Part shown: positions 45,757 to 56,723 of the stretch, piece after piece
Position numbering within the stretch: the first letter of the stretch is position 1
Layout of the letters: every line of letters begins with the position of its first letter
Assembly: GCF_905147365.1 (NCBI RefSeq)
Contig: NC_056420.1
Location: forward strand, 13,402,001 to 13,466,000
Length of the DNA: 64,000 nucleotides
DNA from: Aricia agestis
Taxonomy: Eukaryota > Arthropoda > Insecta > Lepidoptera > Lycaenidae
Direction: 5' to 3'
The notes under the pieces: generated by a model
Database searches by the model: none
The model's input: the letters and a program-made list of their open reading frames with translations, nothing else
Told to the model about the DNA's origin: nothing
Position numbers and translations under genes: made by a program

Positions 45757-45851
45757 TAGTGCAAGTTTGCGGCGGGGGCGGCGTAAGGCGGGCGGGAACG
45801 GGGGGCGGGGGCGGCCGCAGACACGAACGCGGAATCTCGGCGCTTCCCAAC
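45757..45851 (-). other. GC-rich island, possible proline-rich minus exon
   Basis: 45770-45830 is the most GC-rich segment in the window (cggcgggggcggcgtaaggc). On minus, 'TTACTAG|CAAACTG' and 'CAGCACG|GTGAGG' bracket an open frame reading SAEIPRSCLRPPPPPVPARL. It could be a coding exon of a minus gene, a promoter island or G-rich low complexity. No homology can be claimed. Confidence 0.3.
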
Positions 45852-45914
45852 AGTTTGCTAGTAATTAAATTGTTTATTGATTTCATAATATTATGTTACT
45901 AAAATATCCATACT

Positions 45915-46256
45915 TTACTAATATTATAAAGGCGAATTTTAATAATATTTTTATATTATTAAAATATCCAGACGTTAATATTATAAAATATGCCAAAGTG
46001 TGTCTGTCTGTATGTACCTTTTCACGCCCAAACCGCTAAACCAATTTTGCTAAAATTTGGTATTGAGATGCTTTGATATATATTTGATAGATAATATAGT
46101 GGAAAAAGTGCACGCAAATATTGTATTATTAGTGTTCGAGATGCTTTGAATCCCGGGTAAGGATATATTATGTTTCCTTTTAACACGAAAATGTACGGTT
46201 TCCGCGCGATAAACTAATTTTGGCGGCCGCAACGGATTTGCTGGCTTCATTTAGTA
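45915..46256 (+). mobile_element. Lep1-type Helitron with internal duplications
   Basis: Two heads ('tactaatattataaaggcga' and 'gttaatattataaaatatgc') precede one body, and the 'gagatgctttga' block is doubled at about 46064 and 46138. It ends in 'ggccgcaacggatttgctgg'. Confidence 0.6.
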
Positions 46257-46314
46257 TTATAATATTATTTTGAAAAAAATAGTGTAGTTGTTTTTGAGAC
46301 CTTAGCGTAGTAGG

Positions 46315-46432
46315 CATCCGCTAAGAAAGGATTTTGATAAATTCCAACACCGAGGGGTTAAAATGGGGGATGAAAGTTTGTATATAATAATACTTCTTAA
46401 CGCGAGCGAAGCCGCGGGCAAAACTCGTATTA
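46315..46432 (-). repeat. Dispersed 'cccgcggcttcgctcgcgtt' repeat, minus copy
   Basis: Reverse-complement blocks match 27457-27690 from the CGCGTT end to 'gcggatgcct'. Confidence 0.6.
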
Positions 46433-46433
46433 T

Positions 46434-46497
46434 ATAAGAATAATATATTTTCAGAGCAAAATATGATTATTTTGCTCTGAAAATACATTATTCTTAT
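46434..46497. repeat. 30-bp-arm hairpin
   Basis: Arms 46434-46463 and 46468-46497 differ at one base; 4-nt loop. AT-rich stem with central 'cagagcaaaat'. Confidence 0.85.
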
Positions 46498-46645
46498 TTC
46501 GGTCAATGTGCCGAATTGAGTGAAGAGTGATCTCTTCGACTACTGTCGGTACACGCCTCCACCCGGGATCGAATCTGCACCTCTCGAGTGAGTACCAAAA
46601 GTCTACTCACTAGGCCTCAGACGCTTTTACACACACACATGCATA

Positions 46646-46824
46646 CAATAAAGATACAAGTTGGAACCGAGCGGCATGCGACAACTGCAGATAACGTGTG
46701 TCGCGACACTACTAGTTTGTATGTATTTCTATGAAATACCCTCCGCAGCTAGCGACACGAAGCTAGCGACACTTATTCAGTTGTCTGCAGTTGTCGCGTG
46801 TCGCTCGGTTCCAACTTGTACCTT
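46646..46824. mobile_element. MITE with caagttggaaccgagcg ends
   Basis: The inverted repeat of about 40 bp includes 'gacaactgcaga' and mirrored 'tctgcagttgtcgcg'. Inner 'agctagcgacac' is tandem. Confidence 0.75.
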
Positions 46825-47036
46825 AATGATGACGATCTTTACCATATGAATATACCGCGAGTATCAACATACAACCATTTAAATATTGCGGGTTATTAAT
46901 TACTACATTGTGATCTCGTCTGCAGCGCCGGGGGAGTTTCAGGATTAAACATGTTATTATTGTCCGTGTCAATGTGTCGAATTGAGTGCATTCATCTGGT
47001 ACATTATATTTTTTAAATACATAGACGACCTCTGTG

Positions 47037-47315
47037 GCCCAGGTCGGGCGCGTGGTCAGCGCTTAAGCCGGGGGTCGCGGGTTCGAATCCCGCCGACGGA
47101 ACAAAAAGTTTTCAATATTCCTAAGTCATGGATGTGTATTAAATATGTGTATTATATAATAAAAATCATAAATATATGTATAGTATAATAGTACTAAATA
47201 ATTAGTACTAAATAAAACCATTGTCTGGTACCCGTAATACAAGTCCTTCAGGTACTTAGCACGGGGCCAGACTGACGTGGTGTGAAGCATTCATGGATAT
47301 TGTTATTATTATACA
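47037..47315 (+). mobile_element. tRNA-headed SINE, family 1, full length
   Basis: B box 'ggttcgaatcc' and A-box-like 'tggcccaggtcgg'. Body 'ggtacccgtaatacaagtcc' and 'cagactgacgtggtgtgaag' ending in a (TTA)-type tail. A pol III retroelement. Confidence 0.75.
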
Positions 47316-47586
47316 CTGAAAAAGAGTCAGAAAAGTGACTTTGTCCATAGGTTTCAACTGCTATGCCGATTTTGATAAAATTCTGCACCCTGAGATTGCG
47401 GTTAATGTTAAACCATAGGGAAGCTGATTGGTAGGTAACGTGCCGGCAATGTACAATTTGCTATTGCCTATTAAAATGCTTTGCCTTTAGCTTGAAATAC
47501 ATGCCCATTAAACAAACTATATTTTTAATTACAATAATCCCACCAAAAACATTTCTTGTAAAATGTTGCCGAGACGAGAGAGAAAT
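47316..47586. other. No feature recognised
   Basis: Short linker. Confidence 0.4.
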
Positions 47587-47934
47587 ACGTGGGAGAGCCA
47601 TGCATACGTGGGAGAGCCATGCTTCGGCATGAATGGGCCAGCTCGACCGGATAAATACCACGTTCTCACAGAAAACCGGCGTGAAACAGCGCTTGCGCTG
47701 TGTTACGCCGAGTGAGTGAGTTTACCGGAGGCCCAATCCCCTACCCTATTCCCTTTCCTACCCTCCCCTATTCCCTTCCCTTCCATACCCTCCCCTATTA
47801 CCTCTTAAAAGGCCGGCAACGCACATGCAGCTCTTCTGATGCTGCGAGTGTCCATGGGCGACGGAAGTTGCTTTCCATCAGGTGACCCGTTTGCTCGTTT
47901 GCCCCCTTAGTTCATAAAAAAAAAAGAAAAAAAA
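47587..47934 (+). mobile_element. GC-rich poly(A) retroelement, copy 8, doubled head
   Basis: The first 18 bp (acgtgggagagccatgca) occur twice in tandem at 47587 and 47605, followed by a full-length body and A-rich tail. Confidence 0.85.
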
Positions 47935-48901
47935 GAGACGATCACATAAAGTTTACCCTTTGAAAAAGATATGAAATCTCATGTAGAGGCAAGCTTCTGA
48001 ATCTACACGGCCTAACTCTACTGACCCTAACATTTTACAAGACATGTTTTTGGTGAGATTTTAGTTCTTTTTGTAAGTTGGTTCTCGTAAGTACCTATTT
48101 AAAGGTTTTTTAGTTACTGTCCCGAGTGAACTTTTATATCCTAATTCATAAAATTGGTGAATGTCTCAAATAAACTTCCACCCCCCCCCCCATTTTAGGG
48201 GATGGTGGGGGATTTTTTGTTGGTTGTATACTAAACTTAGATTACATACCAAATTTCAGCTTTTTAGTGTGTCAGTGTATGAGTGTGTCAGTAACACAGT
48301 GAAAAAGTCGGTGTATTTTAGATACCAATAAAATCTAAAGTGTAAGAGCTATTCAATTGAGACTTTGTATGTTTAATTAGTGTACTATTGACATCATATC
48401 CTGAGAATATAAATTATCTGATACATCGAAAACCAACTCTATGAGGATTCAAAAAAACGACGAAACACTTCGAGAAAAGGTAGCGCCATTGCGCTTCACT
48501 TGGCTCGTCTCGGCGGGTGCACTACCGTGCATCTAGATATAATTGAAGTATCGTCATTTATTATTACATACAATGCCAATGGTAGATTTTAAACTGTAAT
48601 TAAAATAATAATTAGAGCTGATACTTCCTGAACAATTCTCGGTCTCATAAATTTTGTATATTACACAAGTTCCAGCCAAAGTTTCGGGCGTAGGTGTAGG
48701 GAAGCCAATTTTGTTTGAGTCGTTCGCCGCAAGGGCGCCATAATGTTGCCCTTGCCTTGAAGGCTTAATCTAAAATAAAACCGAAGTACCTACGTGTTCG
48801 TTTATTACTATGTATGTAAGACCGAGTTTCCGAGTTATAATAATAGTATATAGGAATAAGGAAAAGTAATTATCCAGTAAACGAAACTACGAAATACGGT
48901 T
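47935..48901. other. No gene; poly-C tract
   Basis: A run of twelve C at about 48179-48190 facing G-runs downstream (ggggatggtggggga) could form a hairpin. Otherwise unassigned. Confidence 0.4.
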
Positions 48902-49006
48902 TGTATTAAATATATTTCCGTTGTCTGGTACCCGTAACACAAGTCCTTCAGGTACTTAGCAGACTGACGTGGTGTGAAGCGTCCATAGATATTATTATTA
49001 TTAATA
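48902..49006 (+). mobile_element. tRNA-SINE family 1, 3' fragment
   Basis: 'tgtctggtacccgtaacaca' and 'agactgacgtggtgtgaagc', matching the 3' half of 47037-47315 with a small deletion. Confidence 0.65.
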
Positions 49007-49100
49007 TCGTGTAGGAGTGATGGCAGAAATGGAAACAAAACAGCTAGGCAGGCATATGTATTGTCAAACGGTAGGTAGAGTGGTGGATATTATAGTATTG

Positions 49101-49854
49101 GATCCGACCGTAAAATCCTGCAGGAATCGTTTTTTTCGATCAAATTTATTTTAAAATAATCTTTATAACGTATAGAATGGACTAATGTTGGGTTGCCTTG
49201 TTAAAAGTAGCCGCAAGTACCTCTAATTAAGTTTAATGTTCATGAGATAAATGCATAATTTGTTTGAATATTTTTTTCAGTAAATTTTACATAATTTGAA
49301 AGAAAATGACGAGACAAAATAAGGTATAAATGGTTGCCAGCTCTAAGTCGGCCGCAACCTAGGGTTGCCAGCCCGTAAACAGACATAGTTCATCATCAAA
49401 ATTGAAGCATCGTTTTTTTAATAATTTTGATACAAAATTAAAGCTTTATGCATTTTGTGCATGAATATCCATGGTTGCCAGTTGCACGATAGCCGCAAAC
49501 TGGGGTTGCCATCACTTTTGTTTAAGACAAATGTTCAGGCCTACAATTATTATGCCTGGGAGAATTTGAGGACGTCAAGAACCCGCAAGATTGCAATTTT
49601 TATTTAACAGGCGTTTTTATTTTTATGCGTAGTGTCCTGTCATTCCTCAATGTCATTCCTTCTCAGTTCTTATTTTTCCATTGAATACACGCAAGTTTGT
49701 ATTACGGGCTTTCATTTTACTCAAGTAGAGGTACTTGCGGCTACTTTTAACGAGGCAACCCAACATTAATCCATTTTATACGTTCTAAAGATTATTTTAA
49801 AATATATTTGATCGATCGAAAAAAACGATTCATGCAGGATTTTACGGTTGGATC
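49101..49854. mobile_element. 0.75-kb element with about 125-bp TIRs
   Basis: Left 49101-49225 and right 49733-49854 match in reverse (gatccgaccgtaaaatcctg...; atgttgggttgcc...). The unique middle carries four 'ggttgcca' motifs. No transposase frame. Confidence 0.75.
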
Positions 49855-49929
49855 TTAGGATATTACTTTCTATCCTACGCCATCTCGACGGTTGAGTCTA
49901 CTGTTGTGTTACGAATTTGACTCATGACT

Positions 49930-50140
49930 AGGTGACGCCCGCAACTCCGGTTGCGCTAAAAATAGTTTATCGCGCGGGAACAGTACATTTTTCCGGGATA
50001 AAAAGTATCCTATGTTGTAATACTGTGCCTATGTCCTTTACCGGGACTCAAAGTATCGCCATACCAAACAGCAAGATCGGTTCAGCGGTTTGGGCGTGAA
50101 AAGGCAACAAACAAAAGGATTTTCGCATTTATAATAAAAG
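49930..50140 (-). mobile_element. Lep1-type Helitron, minus copy, near full length
   Basis: Starts CTAGgtgacgcccgcaactc, the CTAG end in reverse, and ends 'cgcatttataataaaagtat'. Contains a small insertion at about 50018. Confidence 0.65.
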
Positions 50141-50904
50141 TATTATTTCAAAAACGTTACAATTCAGCTAAAGAAGTTTTAACTTCAAAATATTATTCAA
50201 TTCAAACCAATTAGTCCTGCAAAATTCTGTACTTCTGACTAGAATTTCCGTAAAACATGTTGTTTGATATTTTAATTCCATGTTCGAAATAGTTACCTAC
50301 CAATTTATATTCTAACAAAACTACAATTTATAACGATGACTAGCTAAACTAGAAAAACATTACTATTTCTAGTCTATCAACAGTTATGATCATTTATCAT
50401 GTAATATTTTATCGTAACTCATCAAACGAAAATCATCATAATAGAACACTAACACTAAATCATACAAAATATTAAGAATAAATTTCTCATTGTCAGCTCT
50501 TGTATTTAGACTATAAGAATGCCTTAATCACTTATGAGATGGTAGCCGCTGTCTTTATTGCTAAGAAACGCATAATATTACCAAGCAACGCATATATAAT
50601 TTAAGCCAAAGTGTCGACCAATGTGCAAGAGAACTTTCTTCGGATCTCGTAGCGGGCCTATATTAAATATGATCACAATTATCATATTGTGATCATATTT
50701 AATATCCCTTTGTCCATTCGATGCATCTTTAAATTTTATAATCTGAAAGTCATGACTCTTCTCGTCACCAAGGAAAGTGTTCAGTTCTATACGTAGGATA
50801 TAATGACAGACGAACAAGGATATCTGTCATCTTGTCCCTAACATCTTTCAGAGTTTCTGTTCATTCAAATTTTCACTACGGTCATGATAAGCCTGTAGCC
50901 GTTA
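50141..50904. other. AT-rich DNA with one strong hairpin
   Basis: The hairpin at 50660-50705 has 20-bp perfect arms with 'tgatca'. No gene supported. Confidence 0.45.
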
Positions 50905-51035
50905 TCCGTAGATGCTTTTCTGAATTTGTATGGATTTGACAGATTTCAATTCCGTTAGACGTCATGCAAATCTGTCAATTCAATACAAATTGAGAAAAGC
51001 ATCTACGCGTTGCGTTGCAGTCTGAATTGACCCTT
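50905..51035. mobile_element. MITE, 'gcatctacgcg' family
   Basis: 'gtagatgcttttctgaattt' mirrored by 'aaattgagaaaagcatctac'. Confidence 0.65.
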
Positions 51036-51393
51036 ACTAAACTTATGACATTTTTGTTTCAAAAAGGTAATCAAATAACATCAAAATCTGTGACAATTAA
51101 GGCACCGATAGTTTCATACAACTGGAAGTTTTGCCTCAAGGGGACTTGATAATTGGCTTCACTTCCAATCCGTTTAATTGATTGATAAGTTCCGTATATA
51201 GGGTAGAATACTTTTAAGTTCCGTAATAGTAATTTGCTGTCACGTAGTGATAAAGGAACAGCTTTGCTGTCGCCTAGTGTGGCTTAGTATGGACTTTGAA
51301 CGAAATACAGAAAGGTGTATGACAAACAAAGTATATTTTGCCGTGACGCGTCGCTCTGCTGTAGTGTCTTTATGTCTAGTGCGGTCTCACTTA

Positions 51394-51565
51394 CACTAGT
51401 GCAGTGGCGGACTTACACATTGCGAGGCCCAGGACAGCAGGCTCGCCAAAAATTAAAATAACACACCACTTTATGACTTTTTTCTTGACGCGAGGCCCCC
51501 GCAAGAGCGAGGCCCCGGGCGATTGCCCTGTTCGCCACCCCCTAAAGGATGCCACTGCACTAGTG
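51394..51565. mobile_element. hAT-like MITE with 8-bp target duplication
   Basis: The element 51402-51557 begins cagtggcgg and ends gccactg, ends typical of hAT. It is flanked by identical 8-bp sequences cactagtg at 51394-51401 and 51558-51565, the hAT duplication length. The interior is GC-rich (gcgaggccc) and encodes nothing. Confidence 0.8.
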
Positions 51566-52356
51566 ACAGTATGTATATAAGTATGTTTAAATACTGCAGT
51601 ACGACGCTCCTGCAAAATACAAATCATAGTCGATATTGTTTTGATGTATTTAGTCTAAATGTCATATCTAATAGCAGAGAGAAAGCGCTATTTAAAAGTT
51701 ATAGCGTCTAAGTGAACGGGTGAAATTTTACGACGGGACGTTGGAATTACGACATCATTGAAATGCAGAGTTATTTAAGTTACTACTCAAATTAAGTTAC
51801 TGCTTAAGTAGTCATTAAATATCTCTATATACGACTGTGAGTCATTAAAAGTTCTTTGGTTTTATAAACGTTGCGCGTTCAAAAACTAAGGGTCAATTCA
51901 GACCTCAACGCGACGAGTAGATGCATTTCTAAATTTGTATGGATTTGACAGACTTCAAGTGCATCTACGCGTCGCATTGCAGTCTGAATTAACTCCAAGA
52001 ACTTTTTCGAAATACCCTCAATTTGCTTACTCTAAAAACTTCAGCATCGAGCTGAATCTCGGCTAAAAACTCTAGGTTTGAAGGAACGCTTTGTCTATTG
52101 AATTAGGTCGATGGCTCTTCACACGAGAACTGGATCCGTTAGCTCTGTGTGCAAGGAGGGTCACGTTTTGGACCGTCGCTTCCGCGATTGTGTTGTGTTA
52201 ATTGATAAAGCATGGAAGTATTTGTAACGTTATTGGAAATTGCATTCATTTGAATGCAATTTCCAATAACAATAATTTCAGCTCCTCTATTTAGAGGAGC
52301 TGAATTAATACATATCCTTGTCGTATTTACTCTCACTTATATCACATCCATATTTC
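51566..52356. other. MITE copy and twin hairpins, otherwise unassigned
   Basis: A 'gcatctacgcg' MITE lies at 51891-51997. Two hairpins stand side by side: 52229-52270 (20-bp arms) and 52277-52304 (13-bp arms, agctcctcta). No gene supported. Confidence 0.5.
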
Positions 52357-52742
52357 CATACTAATATTACAAATGCGGAAGTGTGTCTGTCTGTCTGTTA
52401 CCTCTTCACGCCCAAATCGCAGGACGAATGTGCCGAAATTTGGTAAAGTAATTACTATATACCAAATTTCAGTCCCGGTAAAGGACAAAGGATACTTTTT
52501 AAGCTTCGGTCAAACCTACGCGACCAAAGCGACTGCGAAACGGGAGCGTCTACAACGCGGGACGTTCGCGGTTCTGCATCGTAGTCGCGCAGGTGTGCAC
52601 AACAGTTTTGCATTGCAGATGCTCCCGTCCCGCGTCCTGCTCGCGTCATTGACGCGTAGGTTTGGCCGAAGTCTTATATCAGAAAAATTTACGTTTTCCG
52701 CGCGATCAACACATTTTGGCGCAACGGAGTTGCGGGTGTAAT
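52357..52742 (+). mobile_element. Lep1-type Helitron split by a MITE
   Basis: Head 'catactaatattacaaatgc', body, then a TIR insertion at 52502-52674, then the 3' part 'cgcgcgatcaacacattttg' to 'gttgcgggtgtaatcc'. Confidence 0.65.
52502..52674. mobile_element. MITE nested in a Helitron
   Basis: Ends gcttcggtcaaacctacgcg and cgcgtaggtttggccgaagt are inverted. The GC-rich inside explains the long overlapping frames on three strands/frames here. Confidence 0.7.
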
Positions 52743-52894
52743 CCAATTTAAAATAACTTTAAAAGTAGAACAATTCAATATCATTACGTCGCGTATGTGT
52801 AAATCTTGCCTGTGACCTTTATTTAGAAAACAAGCCTGAGCCTTTACTGCTTGATACTAATACTAACCTAAACTAACCTGGGTATTTAGCAAAA

Positions 52895-53050
52895 ACTTTT
52901 TTGTTTTCGCTTCGTTATAGAATTGCCGATCAAAATGTATGGAATTGACATAAGCGTTCGTTAATATGACGTTGACGTTCGACCCGTCTTATGTCAATTC
53001 CATACATTTTGGTCGGCGATTCTATAAAGAAGCAATAAAGATCTTGGCTC
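52895..53050. mobile_element. MITE, 'gatcaaaatgtatgg' family, copy 2
   Basis: 'gccgatcaaaatgtatggaa' mirrored by 'ttccatacattttggtcggc', same loop 'atgacgttgacgttcga' as 22128. Confidence 0.75.
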
Positions 53051-53325
53051 ATCCCCATCTTAGTGGGAAGTGGAAAGAAACACGATTTATGCAAAAAGTC
53101 TTCCACTTTTAATAAGTATTGACAAAATGAATGTTGCATAGCCTCATGAAAGCGTTACAAAAGTAGCGGATTAATCTATAAAAACTTCGAGCACCAAGAT
53201 TAAAAATAAACTCCTAACCCAAATGAAAATTGATAAAAAGGCGAACGAAAGATATCGTGTAATTGAAAAAACGAGTTAACCGCAGAATATCAATCTCTAT
53301 CAGGATAAAGAGTTAGTGTTAGTCG

Positions 53326-53397
53326 AGGGGGGAAAAGTGGGGAGGAGCGGGAAAAAGCGAGGAAAAGCGGGGAAAAGTGGGGAAAAGCGAGAAAATC
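53326..53397 (+). repeat. G-rich minisatellite, ~11-bp unit
   Basis: About six imperfect units of (g)gggaaaagcg. Many G-runs, so a quadruplex-capable strand. Confidence 0.8.
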
Positions 53398-53741
53398 GTG
53401 GGGCTAAATAAATCGCGGCTAACGCTGTCAAGTGCTTACCGTCAATGGCCGCGGGGTTTTTATTTCAGTCAATTATTTAGCCCGAGCGAGCGTGAAGGCT
53501 TCGAGGCTAGTTTTATTTTAAACTTTGTTGTTCGTTTCAACTTTTATACTCTCAAGTTAACGTATAAATTGGTATAAATCGATATTAACGAGCTCGGCAA
53601 AGGTTTTATTAATGTCACGGTTTGAGTCCGAAATCTTTTTACCATTTTTCGAGTAAAGCTCAAATATTTTGTTTTATAAAATGCTGCACATATTTGCAGT
53701 GAAGCATAATTTTATTGATTAACTGTTTACGTTTATATACG

Positions 53742-54030
53742 AACGAACTTTTGCCCGCGGCTTCGCTCGCGTTATGAAGTATTATTATATACAAACTTTC
53801 ATCTCCTATTTGAACCCCTTGGGGTTGGAATTTATCAAAATCCTTTCTTAGCGGATGCCTACGTCATAACATCTAGCTGCATGCCAAATTTCAGCCCGAT
53901 CCGTCCAGTCAATGAGTTTCTAAAATACTAGAGTAGCTAGTTACGTTAGTAACATAGAATATCATTGCGTCCAGTGGTTTGGGCTATGCGATGATAGATC
54001 ACTATTTCAATCAGTCAGTCATAAATAAGA
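53742..54030 (+). repeat. Dispersed 'cccgcggcttcgctcgcgtt' repeat, copy 3
   Basis: Colinear with 27457-27690. An insertion of about 60 bp at 53909-53970 is bounded by a repeated 'cgtccagt'. Confidence 0.65.
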
Positions 54031-54566
54031 TAAAGCATTAAGAAAAATAAATAAGATTTTTTATGATTGTTTCATCTTATAGTTTCAAATGAGACAAACA
54101 AACTAAGTCCAAAATAATAAATTAGATGTTTCCCCTGAATTTGATTGCACAGAATTCCTTTATCATAAAATTCCATGCCGTTAAAACAAAAAAAAATAAG
54201 CGATACAAGCAGACAACAATCCGACAGGTATTCCACATTCAAATAAGTACATACAGAAGTTACACGTTGGTTCAGGTGTCATGTTTCATACACGAAAATG
54301 GTATTGGATTGTGGCAAGAGCCTTTCTCAGAATTGAAACATTCAAACTTTCCCGTTGAAAGCAATATGCGAAAAATATAATATTTTGTTATTAAAATTAA
54401 AGAACATTAATAAAAATTGGTATACAATTGAACAGAACTGAAACCTATCCATTTGTAAATAAAATAATTGAATTTCTTTTGAAAAAAATCATCATTATAT
54501 TGTTTCCTGAATGGGAGCTATATTATTAGTCAAAATAATGTATGTATACAGCTTATTTTTCGTATT
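54031..54566. other. No gene recognised
   Basis: A plus frame (54126-54380) follows an acceptor-like 'tccgacag|GTATTC' but is AT-rich and unsupported. Confidence 0.3.
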
Positions 54567-54725
54567 TTATAGATAGATAGATAGATAGAATATACTTTAT
54601 TGCGTTCAAAAAAGTTGTAGTACATACCTAAACATACATTCAACAAGGACACATGAACACAAAGGCGGTTTTATTGCTATTGAGCAATTTGTACCAAGCA
54701 ACCTTTGGTATAGGAGTACAATAAA
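54567..54725 (-). mobile_element. LINE 3' end with TATC tail
   Basis: The reverse complement reads 'accaaaggttgcttggtaca...ttgaacgcaataaagtatat' then (TATC)n, a LINE 3' UTR ending in a microsatellite. Confidence 0.55.
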
Positions 54726-54967
54726 CAATTAATTAGGGTATACACCGTATACCCTATATGTATACTATACTATACAGTGCACTAAAACTAAAAGTGTGAT
54801 GTATTTTATAGTAACTAAACGTTTATGGTCCAAATCATGAAAAGAGTTACAAAACTCAAAACTGTCATCTTAGTACCCGCTTTTTGAATCCAAACACGAA
54901 TTTTGGTGGAACAAAGTTGCAAACAACTTATTACAGGTAATACGAGTCCTATATTTGCTCCTGAAGA

Positions 54968-55330
54968 GAGTCCGTGGCCTAATGGGTAGACCTTTGGTCC
55001 GCACTCGTAGAGGGTGCTGGTTCGATCCCGGTTGAAGGCGTGTGAGACATTTGAGACATTTTCACCTATGAGACATTTTCTGATCTCATGTACATAATAC
55101 GGACGCTCGTACGGTGAAGGAAAACATCGTGAGGAAACCCGCACATAGTTGGTCCCAGACGTATTGACTAGTTCTTTCCTCTGGAGTAGGCCGACTATGT
55201 TCCGAGAACGCCCTATGTGCTTGGGCATTGGGCAACCATAAGGACATTTAAAAATCTTGTCCCAGGCACTAAAGTATTTGAGGAGTGGTTACTTCGCTCT
55301 AAAAACACTGTATAAATCATCTACAACGGA
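54968..55330 (+). mobile_element. tRNA-headed SINE, family 3
   Basis: A box 'tggcctaatgg' and B box 'ggttcgatccc' at tRNA spacing, then a body with 'ggtgaaggaaaacatcgtga', a block I associate with many lepidopteran SINEs. The long antisense frame here is not a gene. Confidence 0.75.
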
Positions 55331-55589
55331 TGTAAAGGCCTAGTTTTATTTGCTCCTGGCCGTTTTACCTTTAGAGCTAGGTGTACATTTCTATTAAAAA
55401 GTCAGAGCCCGTAATTAAAAAGTCGGATACATTATGAGTGAGGGCCCTCTGAACGCTCAACTCGGCGAATGTAAACTGTTGCTGTACGAGTGACTTTTAA
55501 TGTGGCTTTAATGTCAGTTTTTTATTTAATTATCATTTTGTATGCTCATAATCCAGTGAACACCGTACATTTTACTGTAAGAGTTTGTA

Positions 55590-56191
55590 TACAGGCTGTA
55601 ACAAAACTGAGTGATAATAGCTCCCACACCGATTTCGGTGACGGTGGACGGTTTCATTGAAACCAGGCCAGCTACGCAGGAGTAATTTTATAGTGCCCAA
55701 GTGTGTACACAAGAGCACTCTCTATTCCTTTACTCTCATAACCCAGTGGGACGGAAGACCGACACGACTGGCGAGAGATCAGGCGCAGGACCGACTTTTT
55801 ACATGCCCATCCGACGCATGGATCATCTTACTTGTCAGACAATCAGGTGATCAGCCTGCATTGTCCTAACCAAATTCGGAAATAACATGTTTCCAACGCG
55901 GGAATCGAACCCACGACCTCCGAGTCAAGAGCCGCGCTCTGTACCAATAGACCACGGAGGCGTTGTAAAAACAAAACTGAGTGATAATACATTAGGGTGT
56001 GTATCCTCCTGTATAGAATACGCTACGAGATTAGCAGTGCCGTAAGAGCAATTTTTTAATGATTTGTATGGGCAAGCGCCCGAGCGTCATGAATTTCCTA
56101 TAGAAAAGTAAAAAAAAAATACTCTTTTAGTTCTGTAGCTTTCACAGTAAGTAAATATTTATTATTATCACTAAGTTTTGTTACACCCTAT
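55590..56191. mobile_element. 'acagtgtgtaacaaaa' MITE split by a SINE
   Basis: The left end (tacaggctgtaacaaaac) and right part (...gttttgttacaccctata) flank the SINE at 55620-55969. The inner part is more diverged than in 23316 and 30149. Confidence 0.7.
55620..55969 (-). mobile_element. tRNA-headed SINE, family 2, with 20-bp TSD
   Basis: In minus sense: A box 'tggtctattggt', B box 'ggttcgattcc', then a body with 'gatgatccatgcgtcggatg' and 'gttatgagagtaaaggaata'. It is flanked by an exact 20-bp duplication, aacaaaactgagtgataata, at 55600-55619 and 55970-55989. Confidence 0.85.
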
Positions 56192-56723
56192 AGGATGCAA
56201 ACCTTCTTGCCAATTTTTTTTCCAGTGCTTTGGTATCATTAGGAGAGTCAATTTAACCAAAAAATTTGGGTGTTCTTTTTTAATGGCATATTTTATCCCA
56301 TTTAAAATCTTTGCAGAACGGTCACTCGCGGCGGTGGGTATGAGCGGGGGTGACGCGGGGCGACGCGTCGTGTCCATTAATTGTAGTATTTTTTAGGATT
56401 ACTTTCGGAAGCTATTTCTCAACATTTTAGTAGAGTGACTATAAAAGAAAAAATACGTGTATTTTTATTTTTAACAACGATCAATATATCCAAATTTGGC
56501 AGGAAGGTTTATTTGCACCCTGTTTATTGTGACCTACTATGTCTGTGCCAAATAAAATAGGCAAGTAGTTTGAGAGCGAAAAAATCACTTTACAGCGTTG
56601 AATCGTGGTATTGCACACATACTCATTGTGTTATCATTTTATCAACCAAGTCTGCAGCCGTTGCGACGTCTGCAGTCGTTCACTTTCTTAAAAACTAGTA
56701 GAGCAGATATCTTGTCAAGGATG
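56192..56723. other. No gene; short GC-rich block
   Basis: 56320-56375 is GC-rich (gcggcggtgggtatgagcgg). The minus frame across it (56171-56377) includes HPNFLVKLTLLMIPKHWKK but runs into the MITE end. Unassigned. Confidence 0.3.

Noticed and set aside
47700..47885. Proline-rich frames ending in 'LLKGRQRTCSSSDAASVHGRR'
   Set aside because: Repeat-derived; the same string occurs in most GC-rich retroelement copies.
52373..52741. Plus frame of 122 codons and two antisense frames
   Set aside because: All lie on a Helitron fragment with a nested GC-rich MITE; no splice or start context.
54968..55035. Possible genuine tRNA gene
   Set aside because: A and B boxes are good, but no acceptor stem closes and the sequence continues into a SINE body; the same applies at 16021, 47037, 55900 and 63390.
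54815..55228. Minus frame of 137 codons, the longest in the window
   Set aside because: It is the antisense of tRNA-SINE family 3, whose A and B boxes are clear on the plus strand.
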